A stretch of DNA of 13,024 nt from JALONO01 sp038209965 (GTDB lineage: Bacteria > Bacteroidota > Bacteroidia > Cytophagales > Thermoflexibacteraceae). Where the stretch lies: the NCBI GenBank assembly GCA_038209965.1, contig JBBQXF010000135.1, forward strand, positions 1 through 13,024, read 5' to 3'. A program made the translations under genes and the position numbers. Below, piece after piece: positions 1-7,726 of this stretch. The stretch's first letter is position 1, and each line of letters begins with the position of its first letter. The notes under the pieces were generated by a model. The model saw only the letters and a list, made by a program, of their open reading frames with translations. It was not told the origin of the DNA and made no database searches.

Positions 1-23
1 GGGAGAGTAGGTCACCGCCACTT
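1..23 (+). rRNA. rrf: 5S ribosomal RNA, 3' end (partial)
   Basis: The first bases, GGGAGAGTAGGTCACCGCCA, match the conserved 3' terminal part of bacterial 5S rRNA (helix V/helix I region, 'GGGAGAGTAGGTnnCCGCC'). A strong intrinsic terminator follows within a few bases, as expected for the end of an rrn operon. The rest of the 5S gene, and presumably 23S and 16S, lie upstream outside the window. The exact mature 3' end is uncertain by a few bases. Confidence 0.75.
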
Positions 24-32
24 TACCATTAT

Positions 33-62
33 AGGGGCCCCCACACTGGGGGCCCCTTTTTT
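33..62 (+). terminator. Intrinsic terminator of the rRNA operon
   Basis: A perfect 10-bp stem, AGGGGCCCCC (33-42) pairing with GGGGGCCCCT (48-57), closes a 5-base loop ACACT and is followed by a run of T (58-62). It lies about 10 bases after the end of the 5S rRNA and is a textbook strong terminator. It insulates uvrB from rRNA transcription. Confidence 0.92.
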
Positions 63-161
63 GTGCCCCCAAAAATGCCCCCGCGGCCCACGGCCCCGAG
101 ATTGGAATATCTCCCACCCAAAAATTAACCAGCGAACCGAAAGATACTGCCAGCATAAACA

Positions 162-193
162 TTTGGCCTTGAAAAAAGGTTAGCCTAAGTTGG
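162..193 (+). promoter_or_regulatory. Putative uvrB promoter
   Basis: TTTG (162-165) is followed after 20 bp by TAAGTTGG (186-193), a 7/8 match to the Bacteroidota -7 consensus TAnnTTTG. A start point near 200 would give a leader of about 45 bases before the uvrB ATG at 245. A perfect palindrome, TTAAC-TT-GTTAA (213-224), sits inside that leader and could bind a regulator. This is pattern matching only. Nothing else recognisable lies between the rrn terminator and this element. Confidence 0.38.
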
Positions 194-244
194 AATAGCC
201 GAATTCAATGGATTAACTTGTTAACGTATAATCTCTGTTTGGTC

Positions 245-2302
245 ATGGATTTTAATCTTCAGTCAGTATATTCACCCACTGGTGATCAGCCACGGGCAAT
301 AGAGCAGTTGATAGAGGGGATCATAGCCGGTGAACCGGCCCAAACGTTACTTGGAGTAACTGGATCGGGCAAAACGTTCACCATCGCCAACGTCGTGGCC
401 CAACTCAACCGCCCTACCCTAGTGCTGAGCCACAACAAAACATTGGCGGCGCAGCTCTATGGCGAATTGAAACAGTTTTTCCCGGAAAATGCCGTTGAGT
501 ATTTCATTTCTTACTATGATTACTACCAGCCAGAAGCATTTATTCCAACGACCAATACTTACATTGAAAAAGATTTGGCCATTAATGAAGAAATTGAGAA
601 GTTGCGGCTCAGTGCCACTTCCTCATTGATGTCTGGCCGCCGAGATGTGATAGTAGTTGCGTCGGTTTCTTGTATTTATGGGATTGGGAATCCCGAGGAA
701 TTTGGTAAGAACACGGTAAAGATTAGCCGAGGCGATGTTGTCCCCCGCAATCGTTTCTTGTTTCAGTTAGTTGAAATTTTGTATAGCAGGACTGAGCTTA
801 TTTTTAAGCGGGGCAACTTCCGGGTCAAAGGGGATACGGTGGATATTTTTCCAGCCTATGCCGATTTTGCGTATAGAATTTTCTTTTGGGGCGATGAAAT
901 TGAAGCCATTCAGCGAATTGAGCCCGAGACAGGCAAAAAGATTTCGGATGAGTTCAAGATTAGTATTTTCCCGGCGAACCTTTTTGTGACGGGGAAGGAA
1001 TTGCTCAATACCGCGATTGGGGAAATACAGGATGACATGGTCAGTCAAGTTAAATTTTTTGAAGGGGAAGGCCGTTATATGGAAGCCAAGCGCTTACAAG
1101 AACGGACCGAGTTTGATCTTGAGATGATGCGTGAACTTGGCTATTGTTCTGGGATAGAGAATTATTCCCGCTATTTCGATCGAAGAAAGCCAGGGATGCG
1201 CCCTTTTTGCTTGATTGATTATTTTCCCGATGATTTTTTGATGGTGGTCGATGAAAGCCACGTAACCCTGCCGCAGGTTAGGGCCATGTGGGGTGGAGAT
1301 CGATCCCGGAAAATTACTTTGGTTGATTACGGGTTCAGATTGCCATCGGCGATGGATAACCGTCCGCTTACCTTCAACGAGTTTGAAGACATAGTCAACC
1401 AAATCATCTATGTAAGTGCCACTCCCGGCGACTATGAATTGATGCACACCGGTGGAGTGGTGGTAGAGCAGATTATCCGCCCCACGGGTCTGCTTGATCC
1501 CCAGATCAGTGTGCGCCCCAGCATTAACCAGATTGATGATTTACTCGAAGAGATTGAACGCACTATCGATGCCGGGGCACGGATACTGGTCACCACCCTC
1601 ACCAAACGAATGGCCGAGGAGTTGACCAAATACTTGAGCCGCCTAAATATCAAGACCCGCTACATCCACTCAGAAGTGAAGACGCTCGATCGGGTGGAGA
1701 TCTTGCGTGAACTCCGGCTAGGGGTATTTGATGTATTGGTGGGGGTCAATTTGTTGCGTGAAGGGTTGGATCTGCCCGAGGTGTCGTTGGTGGCCATTAT
1801 GGATGCTGACAAAGAAGGTTTTTTGCGCAATCAACGCTCACTGATCCAAACGATTGGCCGGGCAGCCCGAAATTCGGAAGGTAGGGTGATCATGTATGCC
1901 GATAAGATCACTGACTCAATGCAGAGGGCTATCGACGAAACCGACCGACGCCGCCGGGTACAGGAAGAATATAACGTGGAGCATGACATCACACCCACAA
2001 CTGTGCTCAAGTCTCGGGAATCGATTATGAACCAAACCATGGTGGCTGATTCGCGGAAAGACCCACAACGGTCAGACCGTGCGGGCAAGCAGTACTACAT
2101 TGAGCCAGAAAATGCGGTGCTAAGTTTGGCCGCTGAACCGGTAATTGCTTACATGGATGCGAAAGGAATTGATAAATTGTTGATCCAAACGCAGAAGAAC
2201 ATGGAACGGGCTGCCAAAGAATTAGATTTTATTGAGGCTGCCCGCCTCCGCGACGAGTTGGCGGTCCTCAAAAAGCGGCGCGTCGAGCTGGAAGGCAAGT
2301 AA
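245..2302 (+). CDS. uvrB: Excinuclease ABC subunit B (UvrB)
   Basis: UvrB is the DNA-damage verification helicase of nucleotide excision repair. UvrA2-UvrB loads it on the lesion, and it then recruits UvrC. The 685-residue product is full length for the family. Visible landmarks are Walker A GVTGSGKT (37-44), the beta-hairpin region rich in tyrosines (SYYDYYQPEAF, about 89-99, through the TYIEKD stretch), the Walker B/DESH box (VVDESH, 334-339), helicase motif VI QTIGRAAR (535-542), and a C-terminal UVR domain (about 643-680) that contacts UvrC. I chose the ATG at 245, which gives the conserved start MDFNLQSVYSPTGDQP. An in-frame TTG at 218 would add nine residues not expected in the family. 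It stands alone downstream of the rrn terminator and converges on the DUF2237 gene. Confidence 0.97.
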   Translation: MDFNLQSVYSPTGDQPRAIEQLIEGIIAGEPAQTLLGVTGSGKTFTIANVVAQLNRPTLVLSHNKTLAAQLYGELKQFFPENAVEYFISYYDYYQPEAFIPTTNTYIEKDLAINEEIEKLRLSATSSLMSGRRDVIVVASVSCIYGIGNPEEFGKNTVKISRGDVVPRNRFLFQLVEILYSRTELIFKRGNFRVKGDTVDIFPAYADFAYRIFFWGDEIEAIQRIEPETGKKISDEFKISIFPANLFVTGKELLNTAIGEIQDDMVSQVKFFEGEGRYMEAKRLQERTEFDLEMMRELGYCSGIENYSRYFDRRKPGMRPFCLIDYFPDDFLMVVDESHVTLPQVRAMWGGDRSRKITLVDYGFRLPSAMDNRPLTFNEFEDIVNQIIYVSATPGDYELMHTGGVVVEQIIRPTGLLDPQISVRPSINQIDDLLEEIERTIDAGARILVTTLTKRMAEELTKYLSRLNIKTRYIHSEVKTLDRVEILRELRLGVFDVLVGVNLLREGLDLPEVSLVAIMDADKEGFLRNQRSLIQTIGRAARNSEGRVIMYADKITDSMQRAIDETDRRRRVQEEYNVEHDITPTTVLKSRESIMNQTMVADSRKDPQRSDRAGKQYYIEPENAVLSLAAEPVIAYMDAKGIDKLLIQTQKNMERAAKELDFIEAARLRDELAVLKKRRVELEGK

Positions 2303-2393
2303 GCCAGTGTAGTGAAACGGCGCACTTGCACTTGGGTAGCGCAAAAAAACAGATCGCAAAGATTGTTGCCCAATTCAATTTAAAACAAGATTG

Positions 2394-2762
2394 TCAAAAT
2401 CCGACCGCGCAAGATGAGAGCTCTTCTAAGCTGACCACTTGGAGTGCGTTTTGGTGGGTTGCTTCCAAGTGAACTAGGGGGGCACAGCCAGCCATAAAAG
2501 CTTCTTTCCAGCGAGACACGCACAAACACCAACAATCGCCAGGTTTGAGGCCCGGGAAATCCCACTCGGGCCGAGGGGTAATGAGGTCGTTGCCCCGACT
2601 CAGTGAAAATGTTAGAAAAGCGTCGCTCATACGGGCGCAAACGGTATGGGAACCAAGGTCTTGTGGGCCAGTTTCACATTTGCCATTGCGGTAGAAACCC
2701 GTCATGGGCGAGGTACAGCAAGTTTTAAGCGGGTTGCCGAGTACGTTCAGGTTGATGGGCAT
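2394..2762 (-). CDS. DUF2237 family protein
   Basis: This 122-residue product matches the DUF2237 family as I remember it: N-terminal NVLGNPLKTCC, then MTGFYRNGKCETGP-DLGSHTVCA, SRGNDLITPRPEWDFPGLKPGD, WCLC, and a C-terminal LEATH motif. The family consists of small, probably cytosolic proteins of unknown biochemical function. The many conserved Cys residues (C15, C16, C29, C42, C77, C79, C81 and others) and His (H39, H103) hint at metal or redox chemistry, but that is inference. The gene converges on uvrB (91 bp between stops) and is divergent from rnhA, with about 100 bp between the starts. The length is typical and I see no disruption. A second minus-strand frame open at 2380-2640 is a shadow. 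Confidence 0.88.
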   Translation of the reverse strand: MPINLNVLGNPLKTCCTSPMTGFYRNGKCETGPQDLGSHTVCARMSDAFLTFSLSRGNDLITPRPEWDFPGLKPGDCWCLCVSRWKEAFMAGCAPLVHLEATHQNALQVVSLEELSSCAVGF

Positions 2763-2790
2763 GTCGTTTTGTTGTTAATAGCCATTAGAA

Positions 2791-2837
2791 AAGTTTGGCA
2801 AAGTAACTAAATTTGTAAACTTGTAGGTCTCTAGACC
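2791..2837 (+). promoter_or_regulatory. Putative rnhA promoter in the rnhA/DUF2237 divergent region
   Basis: TAAATTTG (2808-2815) fits the Bacteroidota -7 consensus TAnnTTTG exactly on the plus strand and would place the start point near 2822, about 45 bases before rnhA. I see no good -33 element. On the minus strand the adjacent TTACTTTG (2806-2799) is a 7/8 match facing the DUF2237 gene. Both lie inside an imperfect dyad with outer arms AAGTTT (2791-2796) and AAACTT (2817-2822). A small palindrome GGTCT-CT-AGACC (2826-2837) lies in the rnhA leader. The assignments are tentative. Confidence 0.35.
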
Positions 2838-2866
2838 GGATAAATGCAGCCATTAATACCCATACA

Positions 2867-3319
2867 ATGATTATCATGTACACTGACGGCTCCGCACGGG
2901 GCAACCCTGGCCCGGGTGGATACGGAACCGTGCTCTTGTCACCAGCTCACCGGCTGCGGCGGGAATTCTCAGCGGGCTTTCGCAAAACCACCAATAACCG
3001 GATGGAATTGCTGGCCGTGATCATCGGCTTGGAGGCACTCAAACTACCTGACAGTCAAGTGACTATTTACTCAGACTCGCAATACGTAATTCATGCTGTA
3101 GAAAAGAATTGGGTATTTGGGTGGGAAAAAAAAGGGTTCAAGGATAAGAAAAACCCAGATTTATGGCAGCGATTTTTAATAATTTATCGCCAACACCAAG
3201 TAAAGTTTGAGTGGGTGAAGGGTCATGCTGGTAATCCAGAGAATGAACGTTGTGACTTTTTGGCCACCTCGGCCGCCGATCGGCCCAACTTGCCCGTTGA
3301 CACTGGCTATGAAAAGTAA
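2867..3319 (+). CDS. rnhA: Ribonuclease HI
   Basis: RNase HI cleaves the RNA strand of RNA-DNA hybrids (R-loops, Okazaki primers). The 150-residue product is of normal length and carries the whole active site: D7 in YTDGSARGNPGPGG, E47 in NNRMELLA, D70 in YSDSQY, H120 in WVKGHAGNPENERCD, and D130, corresponding to E. coli D10, E48, D70, H124 and D134. The basic 'handle' segment (about 80-95, NWVFGWEKKGFKDKK) is present, so it is the E. coli-like form. There is no N-terminal hybrid-binding domain. The ATG at 2867 is used here; an in-frame ATG at 2876 would remove only three residues and keep the first strand. An A8 run (3126-3133) lies within the handle coding sequence. Confidence 0.96.
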   Translation: MIIMYTDGSARGNPGPGGYGTVLLSPAHRLRREFSAGFRKTTNNRMELLAVIIGLEALKLPDSQVTIYSDSQYVIHAVEKNWVFGWEKKGFKDKKNPDLWQRFLIIYRQHQVKFEWVKGHAGNPENERCDFLATSAADRPNLPVDTGYEK

Positions 3320-3403
3320 ATACGGGGCCAGGAGCAGCTAGATAGCGTTTGGGTTGCCGACAATTTGATTTTTAAAATTATTTCATTGCGATAAGATTGT
3401 TTG

Positions 3404-3411
3404 TATATTTG
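3404..3411 (+). promoter_or_regulatory. Putative mscL promoter (-7 element)
   Basis: TATATTTG is an exact match to the Bacteroidota -7 consensus TAnnTTTG and lies 40 bp before the mscL ATG. The best -33 candidate at a proper distance is TTTC (3381-3384, 19-bp spacer), which is imperfect. The predicted leader is about 33 bases. Confidence 0.5.
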
Positions 3412-3450
3412 CTTTTTAAACAATCAACTACTTTAATCCTTCCTATAATT

Positions 3451-3864
3451 ATGAGATTTATTCAAGAATTTAGAGAATTTGCTGTTAAGGGTAACTTGAT
3501 TGATTTTGCGGTCGGGGTGGTCATGGGTGGGGCTTTTGCCGCCGTTACTAGTTCATTTGTGGATGATGTGTTCACCCCGCCCATTGGGGTTCTGCTTGGC
3601 GGAGTCGATTTCCAAGGGCTGGTTTTCACGCTAAAAGACGCAGTCATGGAGGGTGAGAAAGTGGTCAGCCCGGCGGTAGTGGTCAATATCGGCAAGTTTA
3701 TCCAAGCGACGATTAAATTCATGATTGTGGCCTTTGTTATGTTCCTGCTCATCAAAGGCATAAACTCAATAAAGAAACAGGAGGAAGTTGCCCCAGCAGC
3801 AGCCCCCGAACCATCTGCGCAAGAGAAATTGCTGGCTGAAATCCGGGATCTGCTCAAAAAATAG
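3451..3864 (+). CDS. mscL: Large-conductance mechanosensitive channel MscL
   Basis: MscL is the homopentameric inner-membrane valve that opens under high membrane tension and releases solutes on hypo-osmotic shock. The 137-residue product aligns along its whole length with E. coli MscL: amphipathic N-terminal helix (RFIQEFREFAVKGN), pore-lining TM1 (about 16-40, with IDFAVGVVMGGAF), periplasmic loop (GGVDFQGLVFTLKDA), TM2 (about 78-103, IKFMIVAFVMFLLIKGIN), an Ala/Pro-rich linker, and the C-terminal bundle helix LLAEIRDLLKK. The ATG at 3451 gives this canonical start; the longer reading frame from a TTG at 3397 runs over the predicted promoter. It is probably monocistronic, bounded by its own promoter and a strong terminator. 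Confidence 0.98.
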   Translation: MRFIQEFREFAVKGNLIDFAVGVVMGGAFAAVTSSFVDDVFTPPIGVLLGGVDFQGLVFTLKDAVMEGEKVVSPAVVVNIGKFIQATIKFMIVAFVMFLLIKGINSIKKQEEVAPAAAPEPSAQEKLLAEIRDLLKK

Positions 3865-3880
3865 TACCTTTATAACAATA

Positions 3881-3911
3881 AAAAGCCTGTTTGCCCGCAA
3901 ACGGGTTTTTT
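3881..3911 (+). terminator. Intrinsic terminator after mscL
   Basis: The stem CCTGTTTG (3886-3893) pairs with CAAACGGG (3898-3905), with one T-G wobble and loop CCCG. It is preceded by AAAAG and followed by T6, so the A and T flanks extend the stem. It lies 17 bp after the mscL stop codon and separates mscL from the MarR gene. Confidence 0.9.
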
Positions 3912-3954
3912 ATTGCCCAAAATTCTTGGCCAATGCGCAATCTGGCCAGACTTT

Positions 3955-3987
3955 TTTGTGATTCAACTCTGGCTTAGCTTAATTTTG
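3955..3987 (+). promoter_or_regulatory. Promoter of the MarR-family gene
   Basis: TTTG (3955-3958) is separated by 21 bp from TAATTTTG (3980-3987). Both elements fit the Bacteroidota consensus (TTTG / TAnnTTTG) with acceptable spacing. The -7 element ends only four bases before the ATG at 3992, so initiation would fall at or next to the start codon. Just upstream, two self-complementary TGGCCA sites (3927-3932 and 3943-3948) flank another palindrome, TGCGCA (3934-3939), a possible autoregulatory site. Confidence 0.6.
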
Positions 3988-3991
3988 TCCA

Positions 3992-4459
3992 ATGCAAGAA
4001 GTTCCTGAAAGTCAGTCCAATTCTTACCTCCATCAATCGGCCCACCTCAACTATGGGTTTACAATTGAAAGGACGATGAAGCGGATCAAGCAAAACCTCC
4101 AACGACGTTTTAACAACCACCATTTTGGGGTAACGGTGGATCAGTGGGTGGTGCTGGATTGCATCCACCAAAAAGCGGCCCTGAGCCAGAACGAAATAGC
4201 CGAAAGTACCTTCAAGGACGCTCCCACCGTGACCCGGATCATTGATCAATTGTGCAGCAAAGGACTGGCGGTGCGCGATCCCGATGCGCAAGATCGTCGT
4301 CGGTTTAATATTTCGCTCACCGAAAAAGGGCACAAGAAAGTGGCCCAGATGCAGCCCGTGGTGCTGGCCATGCGCCGCGAGGGCTGGATTGGCCTAAATG
4401 AGGAAGACTACCAACTGCTCATGCGGGTGTTGAATACTGTATTTGGCAATTTGGATTGA
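3992..4459 (+). CDS. MarR-family winged helix-turn-helix transcriptional regulator
   Basis: The 155-residue product has the MarR layout: an N-terminal dimerisation helix (about 17-42, including NYGFTIERTMKRIKQNLQRRF), a winged HTH (about 63-113) with LSQNEIAE, recognition helix TVTRIIDQLCSKGL, wing DPDAQDRRRFNISLTEKG, and C-terminal dimerisation helices. MarR proteins are dimeric repressors that often respond to phenolic ligands and control efflux or stress genes. The start at 3992 keeps the first dimerisation helix; the next ATG (4076) would cut it. The predicted -7 element nearly abuts this ATG, so translation may be leaderless. The gene converges on the RND permease genes, with 186 bp between the stops. 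It may regulate itself or the pump, but no ligand or target can be read from the sequence. Confidence 0.92.
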   Translation: MQEVPESQSNSYLHQSAHLNYGFTIERTMKRIKQNLQRRFNNHHFGVTVDQWVVLDCIHQKAALSQNEIAESTFKDAPTVTRIIDQLCSKGLAVRDPDAQDRRRFNISLTEKGHKKVAQMQPVVLAMRREGWIGLNEEDYQLLMRVLNTVFGNLD

Positions 4460-4645
4460 CCCAAAGGCAAAAACTTGGCGGCAAGTAGTTGGTTGTTATA
4501 TTTTGATAATCAGATAGTTACCAAATCACACAGGTTTTTATGTTGGACCAGTCCCAAAGCTCAAATGGCGGCGAAAGAACTTTTTCCCTTTGCCGGGATT
4601 AGCGGGAATGCGCTTTGGTCAAGTTGGATAGATGGATCGCTTTGG

Positions 4646-7600
4646 CTATTTTTTCCACATCCAAACAGGCAAAATAACAAATAGGCCGATCAGTGAGGCT
4701 GCCAAGCCGCTGATAGTGCCCACTGCAAACGAAAACCAGAACACTTCTTTGTCGCCTTCGCTCAAAAACGGGACAAGGCCCAGTACCGTGGAAAAGACGC
4801 TCATCAGAATTGGGTTGGCTTTTTGGAGCACGGCCTTGATCACATTCCGGTTGGGTGGGCCGTGCTTGAACTGGTTGAAATCGCAAATGACGAAAATGCT
4901 GGCATTGACCACCAGCCCGCTCAAGAGCAGAAAAGCCGCATAGCCGCCCTGATCAAAGTAAAACCCGCCCCAGGCAAAGGCTAAAAATAGCCCCACAAAG
5001 GAAATTGGGGTGCTCAACAATATGAGGAACGGCTGCCGAAAACTTTCCAATATAATACAACAAAGGATAAAGATGGAGCCCAGCAAGATGGCCAACAGTT
5101 CGTATTGGCGGCGGGCTTTTTCATTGCCCCACCATGAAAAATTGCGCTCGGTGACCGAATATCCGGCGGGCATTTCTTGCCGCATCTCCACCAGCTTTTC
5201 CGTCAAAAACTTACTGCCAAAATTGCTGCTGCCAAAATAATCAAAAGATAACTGCCGCAGGTATTGGCGGTCTTCTTTGTGCAGGGCAGAGGCCGTATTC
5301 TCGAACCGCAAAGAACCCACCTGCTTGAGGGCCAAGCTCTTTTGCTGGGCCAGCGAGAAAACTTCATTGTGCATTTGAAAAGCCGAGAACTGCTCGGCCT
5401 GCCGGTCGGTAACCCGGATGGGCAATTGTTCCTGCTCGTAGAATGCAAACAAGGAAGGATTATAGGGCTTGCTGCGCAATATGAGTGCACCGTTGGCTTG
5501 GGCAGTGGTGATGCCGCGCTGTTGCAATGCGATGTTGTCAAACACAAATACAAATTGTTGTGATTTTTTATCACCGTAATTCATTATTTCGTTGGTGTTC
5601 ACTTTTTGGATGCGGGGATGGCTGAGCAGTTTTTCGGCCAAGATGCCTGCTTGTCGTTCTAGTTCCAAGTAGTTGTAGCCGCGCATCTCGACCCGAAAAT
5701 TGGCAATGCCTTCATTGGTTCGGTTGCTGAACCCATCGCCGATGCCATACACGCTCCAGCCGACACCGCCCCAGTCGATGGATTGGGCAATGAGGCGGCC
5801 TTTGAGCTGATAGGGCAATGACGATTTTTCGTACACCGGGGCAAAGGTGATGGCGATGGACGCATCAGTTCCCGAGTAAATTTGGGTAACAAATTTGTCG
5901 AGCCCGGTCACTTGTTGCAGGTATTTTTCCACCCGCTCCATTACCTCGTTCATTTGCCCCAATGTGGTACCAAAGGGCATTTCGGCGTTGACATACAGCG
6001 TATTGCGCTCTAGCGAGCGATAGCCCGATCCCTCGTACACATTGTTCACGAACAGGCGCAGGCTTCCGCCCAATGCTTTGTTGATGTAGGGCCGGATCTC
6101 TTCTTGGTACCATTCGTTGCCCAAGGTTCGGTTGTACCATTCCCAGTCTTTCACTTTGGTCGGCAGCAAAAAAATTGGTAGGCCAAACGCCAAGATCAAA
6201 CCTAAGTTGAACACTTTGCGGTAGCGGGCCACCCACCCAATGAGGCGGAAATAGCGCCGGAACCAGCCCGTTTGGCGGCGGCGTTTGGCAAAAGCAAGGC
6301 TGGTTCCGTGCGTGATCGGCTGGGTCATGAGCAGGGCATACATGGCCGGGGTGAAAAACAGGGCCACGCCCAGCGAGACCAACAAGTTGATGGTGATGAT
6401 GAGCGCAAAATCCACTAAGTTCTCTTTCTGATCGTCGGGCAGCAAGAACACCAGTAGCATCCCGGCCAGGGTAGTGAGGGTGGCGCCCAGCAAGGCGGGA
6501 AACACTTGGGTGTTGCCTTTGCGCCGCAGGTGGTCGATCATAACAATGGCATTGTCTACTATCATCCCGAAGGAGATGGTCAGCCCGGCCAGCGAGTACA
6601 GGTGGACCTGGATCTGGAAAAAATAGACAAAAATGGTAGTAATCAATAGGTTGACCACTACCCCCGACATAAGGGTGAGCAGGTAGCGGAAATTGAAATT
6701 GGTGAGCAAGATCAGGCCCACCAAAATGAGGATTGATAGGCCAGTCCGATAATAAATTTTGTTCAGTTCCTCACTGATTTTCTCGGTGGTGTCATATTCC
6801 AAAATTACGTTGTAGCCGGTGGGCAAACCAGCGGCCAAAGTGGCCATTTGACCTTTCAATTCCTTGGCCAGCAGCAGTTTATTGGCGTTTTCGCGGGCAT
6901 ATAAGTTGAGGCGGATCGAGTTTAGGCCATTGATCCGAAAATATTGCTGGGCTTCCTGCTCGCTCAGGTAGATCCGGGCCACATCGCGCAGCCGCACGCT
7001 GGGCGATAACTGCAACTGTTCAAACGCCCGCAGATCGCTCAGTTGGTTAGGGATTTTAAGGAATAGCTGCTGGCCACTCTCGTCTTGGTAAATGCCCAGT
7101 TCGTGCTCTCGGCTGTGCAACTCCAAGACTTCGATGAGCCGTTGGCGTGTTATTTGGTGGGTGAGGAGGCGGTGCAAGTCATATTCGACGACCATCTCTT
7201 GGGGATTGGCCCCACTGATCTCCACTTCTTGCACCCAGCGGTTGATCGATAGGGGAGTTTTGAGCACATTCTCAATTTGGGCCTCGATCGAAGCGGGTGC
7301 AAAGGGCGCGGCCACTGAATAGACCAACATGGGCAGGGGCCGCGTGTCGCGGTTGCTCTCGTAAATGAGCGGGTAGGAAGCATTGGGCGGCAAACTGGGA
7401 TAAACTTGCCGGATCAGGGCGGCCACCTCCAATTTCTTAAAATCAAGGTTGGCATTTTTGTCCACCAGCAATGTGATGGCCCCGCCATTGTAGCGCGAAA
7501 CCGAGCTGATTTTTTCCACATCGGACAACTTCGACAATACATTTTCCAACACGGCAGTCACTTGGTTTTCCACCAATTCGGGCGAGGCCCGGGACAGGGA

Positions 7601-7726
7601 ATACATGATTTGGAGCACGGCCTGGCGCTGGTTGGGTTGCAGGTCCACCGCGATGCCGGGCAGCAGCCCCAGCCCCACTAGGCTCAATAGGCCAAAAAGC
7701 ATGATCATTCTGAACGGGCTGATCAT
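4646..7726 (-). CDS. RND efflux transporter permease, second gene of a pair
   Basis: This is a resistance-nodulation-division inner-membrane permease of 1026 residues, a normal length. It has TM1 (about 7-27), a large periplasmic porter/docking loop, TM2-6 (from about 328 to 467), a second TM anchor near 505-522, a second periplasmic loop and TM8-12 (about 875-1024). The internal two-fold repeat is complete. TM4 contains FGMIVDNAIVMIDH with D391 as the likely proton-relay acid. The second aspartate of the AcrB pair is N392, and the TM10 position of AcrB K940 is a valine in SGLVVNASIF (936-945). Its ATG overlaps the stop of the upstream permease (ATGA), which indicates translational coupling and 1:1 synthesis. 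Whether it exports drugs, metals or lipids cannot be told. No adaptor or TolC-like gene is in the window. Confidence 0.95.
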   Translation of the reverse strand: MISPFRMIMLFGLLSLVGLGLLPGIAVDLQPNQRQAVLQIMYSLSRASPELVENQVTAVLENVLSKLSDVEKISSVSRYNGGAITLLVDKNANLDFKKLEVAALIRQVYPSLPPNASYPLIYESNRDTRPLPMLVYSVAAPFAPASIEAQIENVLKTPLSINRWVQEVEISGANPQEMVVEYDLHRLLTHQITRQRLIEVLELHSREHELGIYQDESGQQLFLKIPNQLSDLRAFEQLQLSPSVRLRDVARIYLSEQEAQQYFRINGLNSIRLNLYARENANKLLLAKELKGQMATLAAGLPTGYNVILEYDTTEKISEELNKIYYRTGLSILILVGLILLTNFNFRYLLTLMSGVVVNLLITTIFVYFFQIQVHLYSLAGLTISFGMIVDNAIVMIDHLRRKGNTQVFPALLGATLTTLAGMLLVFLLPDDQKENLVDFALIITINLLVSLGVALFFTPAMYALLMTQPITHGTSLAFAKRRRQTGWFRRYFRLIGWVARYRKVFNLGLILAFGLPIFLLPTKVKDWEWYNRTLGNEWYQEEIRPYINKALGGSLRLFVNNVYEGSGYRSLERNTLYVNAEMPFGTTLGQMNEVMERVEKYLQQVTGLDKFVTQIYSGTDASIAITFAPVYEKSSLPYQLKGRLIAQSIDWGGVGWSVYGIGDGFSNRTNEGIANFRVEMRGYNYLELERQAGILAEKLLSHPRIQKVNTNEIMNYGDKKSQQFVFVFDNIALQQRGITTAQANGALILRSKPYNPSLFAFYEQEQLPIRVTDRQAEQFSAFQMHNEVFSLAQQKSLALKQVGSLRFENTASALHKEDRQYLRQLSFDYFGSSNFGSKFLTEKLVEMRQEMPAGYSVTERNFSWWGNEKARRQYELLAILLGSIFILCCIILESFRQPFLILLSTPISFVGLFLAFAWGGFYFDQGGYAAFLLLSGLVVNASIFVICDFNQFKHGPPNRNVIKAVLQKANPILMSVFSTVLGLVPFLSEGDKEVFWFSFAVGTISGLAASLIGLFVILPVWMWKK

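Noticed and set aside
218..244. Extended uvrB start at TTG 218
   Set aside because: The nine extra residues are not part of the conserved UvrB N-terminus, and the region overlaps the palindrome in the leader; ATG 245 fits the family.
2303..2393. Possible bidirectional terminator between uvrB and DUF2237, because of a GCGC...GCGC pair and A7
   Set aside because: Only a 4-bp stem with a long loop; the A-run position does not fit a terminator on either strand.
4475..4684. 69-codon plus-strand frame after the MarR gene
   Set aside because: It runs into the 3' end of the RND permease gene and shows no signal or motif. The 4460-4645 space seems to be only a convergent intergenic region; I found just a weak hairpin, ACTTG-GCGG-CAAGT, with no T-run.
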